Source: Gordius sp. MW1
Lineage: Eukaryota > Nematomorpha > Gordioida > Gordea > Gordiidae
DNA length: 64,000 nt
Direction of reading: 5' to 3'
Assembly (NCBI GenBank): GCA_964036665.1
Contig: OZ038526.1
Span: 30,318,001-30,382,000 of the forward strand
Shown here: positions 50,365 through 61,535 of the stretch, piece by piece
How positions within the stretch are numbered: the first letter of the stretch is position 1
How the letters are laid out: each line of letters begins with the position of its first letter
Notes under the pieces: model-generated
What the model saw: the letters and a program-made list of their open reading frames with translations, nothing else
What the model was told of the DNA's origin: nothing
Databases searched by the model: none
Made by a program: the position numbers and the translations under genes

Positions 50365-53093
50365 TCAATTTCTATAGCTTTCCTTTCCAAAAATCAATGA
50401 GATTTTTTTGTACTTCTTAACATACGTTGTAGTTCCTTCATTAAAGTTGAGCCGATAAGTTATAGAAACAACCGGCAAACTGTCTGCATATTCTGGTACA
50501 GTTTGCACGGTTAGGGTTTCCCTATACTTGAGGTTTCTGACTTGCTGACAAAGATGCAAAGAACAACAATTTTGGCGTTTTCAAATGTCAAACATGCAAA
50601 TTAATCGGTAAAATTTTAGTTTAATAAATTTGATTTACAAATAAAGTAAAAATTCATTAAATTTTTGTCAATTTAATACACATCGATAACATTTAAAACT
50701 GGAACGTTATAAAAATTTTGTAATGAGCTTTTAGCGAGCCTTACGTATATCAGACATGGCCCGAACACGTAGATTATAATACGGCCCGTCCAGCCTCGGC
50801 CGGTTGTTTCATTTTAGGGCTGAAGCCCGCCCAGGCCCGCTGACCGGGCTGTGATGTGAATCAGTAGTTGTAAATAAACAACAGGTCGCTATTAATTCCT
50901 AGTGTTAAATGGAAGGAAGGGCGACCTGAAATCTGGGGTAATTTGCTAAGATAAAAAGATATAAATAAGTTAATTTTGAATATATATCTAAAATGAAAAG
51001 AGCTAAAGTTGTAATGCTCTAGTTGCTGTAATGGGTCTTTAAATTTTTAAATGGTTCAATTTAAAAGCAAAGTCATAAAACGTAAAATGTCTAGATTTAA
51101 TAATAACTCGAAGCTATTTCTGGTCTCAAGCTGGCTCTGCTACTATTCAACAGTTTTACATCTAGACAGGTCTTTGCTTGTCTATGAAGATGTCTAAACA
51201 CTGTTTAATATTTTCGTCAGTGTTGTTTACATTGAAATATTAACAAGGATCGATATTCTGGCCATACCAGTTAAGCCTTAATCAACGGTTCTTTAGCAAG
51301 TCAAATTACCCTTTGAAAGCATATACTTTGTGGTCCTTCAATAAGAAAATATGTCGTCATATTGTCCTGATTTTTAAGGTCTTGCCGAAATTTGGCTAGG
51401 TCCTAAGGAAGTTTTCCTCAAAATTAAACAAATAACCCATGACATCCTTCCGCCATATATTAAGAACATCATATCTATATTGTTACCAGAACTCTTATTT
51501 CTTTTAGTCCCTAAGCATTAGCACTAGAAAAGATAGAAAAACTTATAACCTTTATCTTAGGTTACACTCAGCAATCTTACAGCAATTTTAATTTAACAAA
51601 ATTATTGGAATAATGTTATATAATTTTTTTCATGATTTTTGAACATTGATGGCTGATTTATTGCATCTAATGTTTACAATTTTTATATATTAAATCTATG
51701 TATAAATAGTAAAATGGATAATTCTGTATAATATATTAGATAAATGTATCATTAACTCTAAGTTTTTAGATTAAATATGGTTAATTATAACCTTTTATTT
51801 AATCTCTTACAATAATATGTATGTAAATATTATCATTTTATTCAAATATTTCAGAAATAAACTTCAATCCAACCCCTAATTTGTGTCATGCAAAAATATT
51901 AAAAATATATCAGAAGAGACGGATCAAATAGGCTAGTTTTGCTAATTATCATAGTTATATTAATATAAGGAACTTATAATTCGCTGAATCTCAATCCACC
52001 TATATTATGAAACTACGGGTGAATGTAATAGCGATTTTGATGAAGAAAAATATTAGTTTTAATGTGTTAAAGATATTTAAATGAATGTAATAAAGTAAAC
52101 ATCACGAACATTTCTACCAAACAGAAAACCAGGAGCGGACACATGCATTTAATTTTATTTAATCCCATATTATCTATTCTTTGCCGACAAATCAAAAACT
52201 TTATTAGGCATAGCAATAATACAAGTGAGCGTATTATTAGTGCTTATAAATTTAAGGCCTTCTGTGGATTTCGTTTTGCAAGGTAGAATTCTGACATTCT
52301 TCTGAAAAACCAAGATAAAGACCTGATTGACATAGAGGCTGTCGGACGCCCCCACTTTTAATGCACTTTCCTGGTTTCTGTATGGTCTATAAAAAAGTTA
52401 TTAGCTAGGTTATATCTGCAAATAAGAGACTTATAAATAAAAGTCAAGTCCGCTAAAATATAAATTGTATACACGTGTAATATTGGAGTTGTACTTCAAC
52501 TTTTATATAATTTGTTACGGTTTTAAAACATTAATCAAAATCAAAGAAACAGTTTATTTGAGTTGGCTTGAAGTAAAACTGTAAAGAAAAACTTTTATAA
52601 TGCCCGATTGCCTTCCATAATAAACATCGTCTCCTACATTTTGGATTATAAATATATCTTTTTCACATCGTTATTCTTTAATCCAGCACAATTTTTTTAC
52701 GCGGATCAAATAGTTGAAACATTAAACTAGTTTAAGAAGGGTACTAACTTTACATAAAATCACAAATACTTAATCAGAATTTTATTAATCATAAAAATTA
52801 AATAGTAGACGTTTTAAATTTAAATTAAATAACAATGTCACTTAACTCAGTTGTTTTATGATTGTACCTCTGTTTCCAAAGGGTTATATAATACATTATG
52901 AATTAGATTAGACCATTTAAGATAGATGATTTAGCTAATAGATTCGCATAATGCTTACGGTTCTAACTTCAATTTCTACTGAGCAATCAAAGTCGGTAGG
53001 AAGAGTAGGGACTATATTTGTAAAAACGTAAGGAACCGTACCATCTAAAGAAGTAGGTCCTAGAAAACCTTTGCTTTCATTGACTCCTACCAT
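50365..53093 (-). CDS. Possible three-exon gene, 161 aa, unrecognised
   Basis: Proposed exons (minus) 53093-52959, 52370-52200, 50544-50365, all phase 0, with good donors and acceptors (ACC/GTAAGC; GAAACCAG/GAA; TCTTTGTCAG/CAA). The product starts MVGVNESKGFLGPTSLDG, continues PYVFTNIVPTLPTDFDCSVE, NQVFILVFQKNVRILPCKT, and ends KKISLIFGKESYRN. It looks like alternating beta strands without signal peptide or membrane segment. No family recognised. Each exon alone is weak. The matching phases and protein-like composition are the evidence. Confidence 0.4.
50740..50860. repeat. GCCCG-rich repeat fragment
   Basis: Words such as GGCCCGTCCAGCC, AGCCCGCCCAGGCCCGC and CGGGCT. Related to 2958-3305. 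It lies in the long intron of the proposed gene 50365-53093. Confidence 0.5.
51748..51915. repeat. Dispersed repeat matching 46342-46520
   Basis: Direct-orientation match with indels; shared words ATTAACTCTAAGTTTTTAGA, AATAATATGTAT and TGTCATGCAAAAATATT. Confidence 0.6.
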
Positions 53094-53219
53094 AGGGTTT
53101 TTGGTTACCTTTAGGAATAAAATTTAAAGTTTTTTTTAGCAACTTGAGATTTTTTAGTCACGAAATTTAGCAAAAGGTATAGTTGGTTTTAAAAAATGAT
53201 TAGAGAAAAAGAGAGGGCA

Positions 53220-53640
53220 AGAGGAACCAGAGACCGGAAAAGCCCGGTGGGCTGCCCGAATCCGCCCGCCCGGCCCAAGGACCGAACCGGACAATTGTCA
53301 TAAATTTAGAATTTCGGTCACCATAACAGAATTCGGACAATTCGGGCTTAATGATATTTTTATTAAATATATTATTTTGTTTCCGTGTTTTATTCTGTCT
53401 TTTTTTATTTTACTGTATTTTAATTTTTAATCCTTGTTCTTATCCAAAAAATCGTAAATTAAAATAAAACTTATTGGAAGATTTAACGATAGTACTGCTT
53501 ATAAATTTAAACCATCTTTTCAGGTCGGGCACTTCGGGCAACTCCCGGGATGACACTTAGAAGGGTTCTGGCGGGCCCAGACGGGTAGTTTAGTCATAAA
53601 ATCGAACCGGGTCAGGCTCGGGCAGAAAAATTCAAACGAA
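53220..53640. repeat. GCCCG-rich repeat pair
   Basis: GC-rich blocks at 53235-53300 and 53520-53625 (AAGCCCGGTGGGCTGCCCG, CCGGGTCAGGCTCGGGC) around an AT-rich core, similar in layout to 2958-3305. Confidence 0.55.
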
Positions 53641-54599
53641 TCTGATCCTCTCATAGGATTTAATTAGAGAAGGAGTGGCATAGCGAATAGCGACTATGCA
53701 CTACAAATGGTTTCTCTTTTTTTCCACCCTTTACTATCATCTTATTTTTGACCATATTTTACTAACATCTATCTCCATAAGTACCATTCTTTTCCCACTC
53801 ATGCCCTGCTTACTATTTTTACCTATTAACCTATTTGTCAAGTTAACCAAAACCTCTTATTTTTTCACTTTTTGTATAGCTCTTTGAAGATGGTCCTTGT
53901 GATCTAGGATGATCTTTCCTTCTACTCATTTCATCTTGGCGACCTTTTTTTTTTTTTTGCTCTCACTTAGTTTTGGCGAATATTTTTTGCTGCCCCCCCC
54001 CCTAATCCGAAAGCTGGCTACGCTAATGAATCCAGCCCTACCATTTAACAAAATTTTAGATGGAAAGTTTGTTTTATACATTTTTTAAAATAAATATTAT
54101 TAATTTTGACATTCCATTTCCATTGCATAAATCGACTATTAATTTAAAATTATGATTGCGAATAAGTTTTTGAATGGTTAATAAAATCAAACTTAAAATT
54201 CATTATAATCTTCTGTTTATTTTATGTTAAATTTAACTATATATTTAAAAAAGTAAACTAGTATGCACATAGAGCGATAACGTATAAAAGCACTATTTTC
54301 CCATTATTTTATTGCTCATTTAGTTTCTTAATTTCTCATTCCCAAAATTCACTCAAAATAAGATTAACTATAACTTTAACTTTTAAAGGAAAAATATTAT
54401 TAGATATACAAGAACACAGGATTTAAAACAGCTTTATCATGCTATAAGCCCCCCCCCCCTACTTAAAAAAATAGTATATCAAAACATCGATTAAAATGTT
54501 CCCTTCAGGTGAAATTCTAGACAGGCAATCGCTGAACAAAAGAAAAATCAACATTGATGATAGACTAATTTTTTATAATGCTTTATATTCTAAACATAG
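53641..54599. other. Intergenic with a MITE right end
   Basis: 53930-54027 is the right half of the CATGGGCGTAGCCAGG family (GGCGAATATTTTTTGC ... AAAGCTGGCTACG), nearly identical to 18745-18830. The frame at 53696-53887 (plus) is hydrophobic by composition only and was not accepted as a gene. Confidence 0.5.
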
Positions 54600-55115
54600 A
54601 ATATATCAAGAGGTCAGATGTGTTTGAATATTTTGCCCGAACTTAGCACGGTCCAATTCTATAACTATATTGCCCCATCCTGCTCTAACTTACTGAGAAT
54701 TAGCCCGGTCATCCACAAATTATTTAAGCCCGGCCCGAAAAGATGAATTATAAAATTTTTAGTAGCAGTTTCGTTACATTTTTGGAAATTTTAATCCAAT
54801 CCTCATATTTTTTAATGACAAGAACTACGATAATCTACAATCATATAAACAAGTGTCAAAATAATACACGAAAACAAAAAAAATACACTACACATACAAA
54901 TGTCATTGAGCCCCAATTGCCTAAATTTTGTTAGAGTGTCCGCCCGAGCCTGCCCAAAGTTTTAATACACGAAAGTTACCTTTCCGGCCCGTATGCCAAG
55001 CTGGCCGGGCAGCGGGCCGGGATTTTCTGGTCTATGACTTTATTATATTATAATAAATATAAAAAAATTGGCACTTTCCCCTTCCTCTTGAGAAAATCCT
55101 GGCTATGCGCTTACT
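54600..55115. repeat. GCCCG-rich repeat and adjoining TIR fragment
   Basis: GC-rich blocks at about 54625-54740 and 54940-55030 flank AT-rich sequence. 55075-55112 is a copy of the CTTGAGAAAATCCTGGCTA(C/T)GCGC end also seen at 65-91 and 6525-6556. Confidence 0.5.
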
Positions 55116-55194
55116 ATAAAACACTTATTGATAAAGCCGACAATAAACACTTAGGAATTTATGTAAATACATAGTAAAAAAGAACTATATTTAC

Positions 55195-55446
55195 CTTGTC
55201 AGTTATTTCTTTAAATCCGATTGGTTTTTTCGCCTTACTATACCCACTGCTTTTTAGCAGGGTCTGATTTAAGTAACTATGATGATATAAATTTTGAAAA
55301 CTCTCTTCAGTTTCTGCTCCTGATATAATTGGTTTTATAGTGGATTTGATAAGTAAAAAATTGCACTCTGCAAGCAACCATAATAAAATGGCTGATAGAG
55401 TTACTAATTTGTAATTTGAGATTTGAAAGCGCAAGATCTGATTCAT
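55195..55446 (-). CDS. First exon of a probable secreted or membrane protein
   Basis: 84 codons from ATG 55446 to a donor AAG/GTAAAT (phase 0). Residues about 13-36 are hydrophobic (LVTLSAILLWLLAECNFLLI), fitting a signal peptide or anchor. Then ESFQNLYHHSYLNQTLLKSS with one N-glycosylation sequon, and KAKKPIGFKEITDK. Later exons should lie below 55195 but repeats fill that region and none was found. The gene may be truncated by the insertions. Confidence 0.5.
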
Positions 55447-56015
55447 TAATAAATTGTTAAGTTACAATTTGATTATGTTTCTAATCATGGAATGATTTTT
55501 ACAATTGAATTGAAATTAAGTCCTTATTATATGTTATTCTCAAATTAGTCAATAATTTTCGAACTATAAGGAAACAGGTTTCGAGTACCTAGTACGATGA
55601 AATTAATATTGCCTATCTAATAATTATGATTTATATCCAAGCTAAATTTAATCAATGTTTGATTTATGTTTTTCGTCTAGACCAATATGTTTTCGTGTGA
55701 GCAAAATATGATAAACATTGATTAACTTTTTTTAAGCCATTTGATCTTTATTAATTTATCTATAAAATATATCAAAATAAATTATTTTCGATTTATATTT
55801 ATTGAAGTCAGTACGATTTATTTTAAAGATGGTTTTGAGCTTAAGTGATTTTAGGTAAGTTGTTATTAGAATTAGATATTAATAATATAATTAACGTAAC
55901 TAACATACTTAAAAGATAAATTATGTTAATTTTAAAACATTTATTGAACATTTTTGTACATTGATTCATCATCTTTATGCATAAATACATTCGTACCATC
56001 AAATTATTTTTGCAT

Positions 56016-56683
56016 CTATTCTTTTTTACGCTTCTTTTTTTTGACCTTTCTTTTACCCTGTGAAGTTTGACTCGTATTAGGGAGCCCCGTTGTTGCTCCA
56101 TCAACATTTTGTGCTAGAGATGAGCTATCCGTAGCGTTTTTATTTACTCGCCTTTTAACTTTTTTCCTTTTCTTTCTCTTGCCCGAACTACCATCTTTGC
56201 CCCTCTTTAACCATAAAAATTAAATTTCGTGTAAATGTTGCAACAAAATTCGATGGTATATATTTTATAAATATTGATAAAACTATGATAGTGCACAGAT
56301 CGGCTAAAGTTAGGTTAAGCTAGAATTCTAAATATTAATGAACACTCATTTTAAATTAAAAATGTTGCAATTTAGAATATTATACTTTATAAGTATATAA
56401 TAATAATACTTATATTAGAAATATATGTCATTCGAAAAGTTAATAATAGAGATAGTTGCCTAGCATAATTGTACTTTTGTATAATATCTTTTAAATTGCT
56501 TTACCTTAAGGAAACAATAGAATTCATCGTAAACAGATTTAAAATATTATATTAATATTCAATTATAGATTTGTTAAATACTTGAGATTTTTTAGGTGGC
56601 GGCTTTTTAGAGACCAGGCAGGCGATTAGCGCTATAATACTTATACCAACCATGGCTCCCAAAGCAACCAATTTAGTTATCAT
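56016..56683 (-). CDS. Small single-pass membrane protein with Lys/Arg-rich tail, 96 aa
   Basis: Two exons, 56683-56582 (34 codons) and 56204-56016 (62 codons plus stop), both phase 0. Exon 1 begins MITKLVALGAMVGISIIALI and continues ACLVSKKPPPKKSQ, one membrane helix from about residue 4 to 24 followed by basic residues, so the tail should face the cytosol. Exon 2 is basic clusters (GKRKKRKKVKRR, GKRKVKKKKRKKE) around a Ser/Thr/Asn-rich stretch. No family recognised. The neighbours on the same strand are large membrane receptors. A translated product is inferred from phase agreement and composition; each exon is short. Confidence 0.55.
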
Positions 56684-57819
56684 AATTTACATCTCATAAA
56701 GCCATCGGGCTTAATGAGTAACCTTGTATAATAAATAATTGTTATGTTATATTTAAAAAAGTTACAATAATTAATATTGCTTCATATTTGAAACAACAAC
56801 TGTAGTATATGAAAAAATTTGCCTTTAATATAAATAGTTGCACCAAATAATTCTGGTATATATAAATTGTCTAAAGATAGAATGGACGTAATTGTATTAT
56901 CAATATTCCTTTTTTTATAGAAACTTATAAATTTTATTATACCTAAACACACAAACATTGGAAAAGAGATAAAATTTAGCATGCCCAATAAGGCGTTTTA
57001 ATTTAAATAAATGCATATTAAGTAATATTTAAGATAATTTATAAACTTTAATGGTTTAGGAAGGTCCTCAAACATGAAACATATCACAGTTCATATATAA
57101 ATTAAATAATTATCTAGTAAACAACTCTAAAACTGACAATATGTTTGAACTTATTTATAAAGCTTTCGATTAATTAGAAAAATTCTTACTGAGAGTCAAG
57201 GAAATCCGCCATACCTAAACCTTTATATTAATTTATTGAAGCAAATGCATTTTAAGCTATATTTATTGTTGAATATAATATTCATATGTTGTGATTGTTG
57301 CTGTTAGGTTAAGTAAATTTTTTAAATTATCGCTCAAAATTAGTGATACATAACAATGAGTTATACTAGTTGTCACAAATAATGATTTGCAAAAACTAAC
57401 ATTATTTAAGCTTTATTAGGATAATTTTATATTACTTTATGCGTAATACACTTTAAGTAGACTAAAACCAATCCAAAGCCAAAACCTAGAGTGTATTTTA
57501 CTAAATTTGGCACATATTTTTAAAGGATTCGTCGCAGTAATATGATTTTAAATATGATATCTAAAAAACGTTAATGTCTGATTTGGCTGTGTACATTGCA
57601 AAGTTTGATAGATAATTTATCATTTAAGTTTTTATGACAATGATCTATAACACGGCTGATCTTCTTACATTACACATAACACATTTTTGAAACAAAAAAT
57701 AATATTGGGATAAATAATTTAGAAATCTATAAGTCAAAATCGCCCAATATAAGATACTTAATAACACAGTGTGATGTGACTTGCTTAATAATATTTAAAA
57801 ATTTAATATAACATGACTA
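56684..57819. other. Intergenic, nothing supported
   Basis: AT-rich. A 68-codon frame at 56782-56988 (minus, MGMLNFISFPMFVCLGIIKF) is hydrophobic but lacks supporting splice context and was not called. Confidence 0.4.
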
Positions 57820-60800
57820 TTACACCATAAAGTCAGTGTAATCAAAATTCTCTGTAAAAGATATTGTTTTCGTAACTTCTTTATTTTCGATTAAAGTTTC
57901 TGGCTGATAGTTTTGCTCGACAACGTTTTTCGATTTATTAGAGGACGATGAAAATATAGAAGTATATAAAGTGAGTCCATCTATGCCACTTTTTGCGCTA
58001 AAAGAGGAGCCTGTTCCACCAGATATTGTCCCGGAACCTGCTGTTTTACCGCTAGAATTTTTATCACTGGAGGAATAATTATTTCCTTCATATTCGTAAT
58101 CGTATGTGTTTTCATCATCATTCTCCGATTGATTATGAGGATAATCGTTTCCTAATCCTGTACCTGGCAATGGGCCTTTTTCTTTTGCAAGTTTTTGGTC
58201 GCTTTCCTTAATTACACTAATCTATGGAAAAATTAAGTCAAAATTAGCTAAAAAATAGTTTAATTAGAATTATGTAAGATTATCGAAACTGTTTTTTCCG
58301 ACGGCTCGCTAATCAATTTAATATATAATAGAAGTGGCCAATTTATCTTTTAGTTTGTTCATAAAATATAGCTTCATTCATACCGTAATCAAAAAAAAAA
58401 TAATTCTAATAAATTTGGAGGCAAAGCTGTATAAAAAACATTTAAAATTTATATTAAATTATAGCAATCGAATTACCCGATTTTTAACGAACCTTTTTCT
58501 TGCTACCATGTAAGCAGATAATGCGGTTAAACACGAAACAATTATAATTGCTCCGACAACATAACTCACTACCACTAATATAGATGTATTATACGTAACT
58601 ATATTTGATCCAGTTTGTTTATTTTCATCGAATTGCCTTGATTTTCCATTCTTGAGCATTCCAGAGGCTTTCTCTAGCGTGTCAATATTTTCGTTTAAAT
58701 TATCGTTTATTTTTTTGGGTCCGTAGGCGACTTTTTTGCATTCATCCCTCGATGAATCGTAGACGTACTGTTTTAAACACGACAAAGGCATGACGTACAA
58801 TAGCCAAGCACTAGCCTTGGTGCCGCCATCACTATACTCATAAGCCGCATGGTAGCACTTACGGTAATATGACTCTTTCATACCTATCGCAGTTGTTCTT
58901 GGGTTAAATTCTAGGGCTTGCATTTTGTGCAAAGCTGTGAAATTGCGAAAGATCTTGCGTCTCACGTTAGCCAATCGCCAAGAAGCCGATCCATCGGCAT
59001 GTTGTTTATAACAATAACTCTGGGTGTAGTTGGTGTCTCTCGTTTCAGATGGAATCAATTTTTGAACTAATCTAACCTGCTTCTCCGTTAAGTCACTATG
59101 TTTTTTATACTTGGCACCTACCAATATCAATAAAGAGCAAGTACAAATCAAATCGTTCCCCGAGACCGTTAACTCGTCAAGTTCCATGAAATTTATTTGC
59201 GGGGGCATGTATTCTAAAAAATTGTTATCTACATAAAGGGAATTTAATCTTGGTGGAAATTGACCTCCAAGCGTTGTTAATTTGTTAGACATTAAGGATA
59301 GAATTTGCAATTTATTGAGAGCAGCGAAGGCTTGTGCGTGAAGATATGTAATGGCGTTTTGTGATAAAAGGAGAACTTTTAAAGTGTCGTTTAGCCCGCT
59401 AAAGTACGCAGGTAAAATTTGAGTTAATAAATTAGACGATAAATCCAAAAATTGTAGCGTTTTAAAAGAAGCAAAAAAATTGTCGGCAATGTCTGTCAGG
59501 TAGCAAATTGTGAACCCTAAGTTTATGGACTTATTGGCTAGATCATAACCAAAATAATCAAAATTTAGATTCTTCAGCTTGGTTTTCGACACGTATATCG
59601 TGTCTGTAAGATTACTTAAATAGCCTAAAAAAGCTCTAGATGCCATTGCCTCGTTTGGAGAATAGTTTAATATGTTAACCAAGTTGACTCCGGTGGCATT
59701 AAGACTTTTCGCCATGCTAATCCCTGCTATGCTAGTTAAAGTTGAAAGAACACATGGTATTGAATAATCTATACAATTAATCCATCCACTTTCTGCATCA
59801 AATCGACAAACTTGTGGCATGGAACTGCTTTTGAAACATGGACTAACACCCTTTAAACTCCCTTTATCGTTCTCAGTCAAGTTATTCTTAAAATCTTTAA
59901 AAGACACTAAGATAACCTTAGATTTACTCGAGCCATTAAAATTTTCTATTTTGCATTGTAATTGATTCAAAATTTTTATGTCCTTTACATCCCCATTACC
60001 TAAAAGCTGCCGCTGGCTCAACCACAAATCAAACTTAAGCACCTTTTCATCACAAATAAAGGAGTTTTGGGCAAACTTAAATGATTTGAGGTTCAACGGC
60101 AAGTCGGGGATATAGTGTAGATCATTATTTGAAAAATCAAGGCACTTCAATTTTTCTCCAAATTTGAGATTAATTACCTCTTGGAGCTTATTATTTTGAA
60201 AAAATATTTCCTCCAAAGAGGTAATATAGGGAGAAGCTTGAAAATCCCAACTTTGCAACAAATTAAACTCCATATGAAGTGTTTTAAGACTAGGCAATCC
60301 GTAAAAATAATTATTTTTAATATAACTAATGCTATTATGATCCAGCTTTAATGTGATGAGTGCAAAATCACCACGAAAAGAATAATTACTCAAATGAGTT
60401 AGTTGGTTGTAACTTAAATCCAATACTTCGAGACTCAGCATCCCAGCAAAGGCGTCAATATCGAGCGTCGCTATTTGGTTAGCTGAAATGTTTAGTGTTA
60501 TCAAGGTAGAACAGCCGGTAAACTCGGAGACGCCGACCAAGGGTAATTGATTATTAGTTAACACGATGGTCCGAATGTTAGTAAATCTAACAAATTGATA
60601 TTTTCCAAGACTTCTTATAGTGGTATTATTAATGACCATTGAATCAAAATGTATAGGAGCAACCAAAGAATCATCTAACCCGAAATACTGACTTGAAACC
60701 GGACCGATAATAGCCAGTAACTCTGAATTATATGAATACTTTACAGAATTTCTATTCCACTTCATAAGGCATCCAAACAAATTCCATGGATTTAAATGTG

Positions 60801-61158
60801 TTATGCAAGAAGATCCTTGAATAGTGACGGCTGAAAGATTATAACAAAAATTTCCTAATGGATATGCTATCTCATCTGAGTATTGATCGATCAAGTTATT
60901 GATGTAAATAGAATATATTTCGAAGTTTTTGATATTTTTGGAGTGTATGTCTTTAAATATTACTTGACAAAAAGCTAGTATATCTTTGAATGTTACATTG
61001 TAACATGATATAATAAGGGATGTTGACATTTGATGCTGGCAACTAGCATTAATATAAGGAATATTAAATATTAGCTTTATGCAAAAAGGTAAGAAAATGA
61101 ATGTCGCAAATTTAGTTTTTCTCCATAACGAGCACAGATCAACTATTTTGGTGGGCAT
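57820..61158 (-). CDS. Leucine-rich-repeat transmembrane receptor 1, 1027 aa
   Basis: Exon 61158-58477 (894 codons) and exon 58221-57820 (133 codons plus stop), phase 0. Residues about 15-38 form a signal peptide (FATFIFLPFCIKLIFNIPY). Two LRR blocks follow, about residues 190-370 (TLNISANQIATLDIDAFAGM) and 550-680 (LQFLDLSSNLLTQILPAYF), the second capped by CTCS. Next is a Cys-containing juxtamembrane module (SYCYKQHADG ... YYRKCYHAAYEY ... PLSCLKQYVYDSSRDECKK), then one membrane helix at about 860-886 (VVGAIIIVSCLTALSAYMVA). The cytoplasmic exon is Ser/Asn/Gly-rich with an acidic Tyr patch (TYDYEYEGNNYSS) and ends ENFDYTDFMV. It is probably a cell-surface recognition or adhesion receptor; ligand unknown. 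No kinase or TIR domain. Tandem paralogue of the next gene. Confidence 0.9.
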
Positions 61159-61535
61159 ATAAACATTGCACTCACATTTGACACGTCTTAATACAATAGA
61201 AAAATGTGTATTAAAGCATTAAAAAAATTTAAGTTGATATTTGTTCTACATAACTATAATCGTGTCGTTCTAAAACATTAATTTAAAGAAAATAGGCATT
61301 TAAATATGAGCTAGTTTATATATCAACACAATTATATAAAAAAACGTATTAAATTATATCTTGTCCGAATGATATAAATGTTTTTTTAGTATACATGTAA
61401 AAATTTAATCGCAGCAAACAATTAATTATTTTTATAATTGTCACCAAAATTAAGTTGGCTCAAGTTTAGATTAACTCCATGTTTTTGAAGTTTAGACAAA
61501 TTACATAGCATTAGATTTTTAAATTAACTTTAACA
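61159..61535. other. Spacer between the two LRR receptor genes
   Basis: 377 bases of AT-rich sequence. It must contain the promoter of receptor 1 and the 3' end of receptor 2. No specific element was recognised. Confidence 0.5.
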
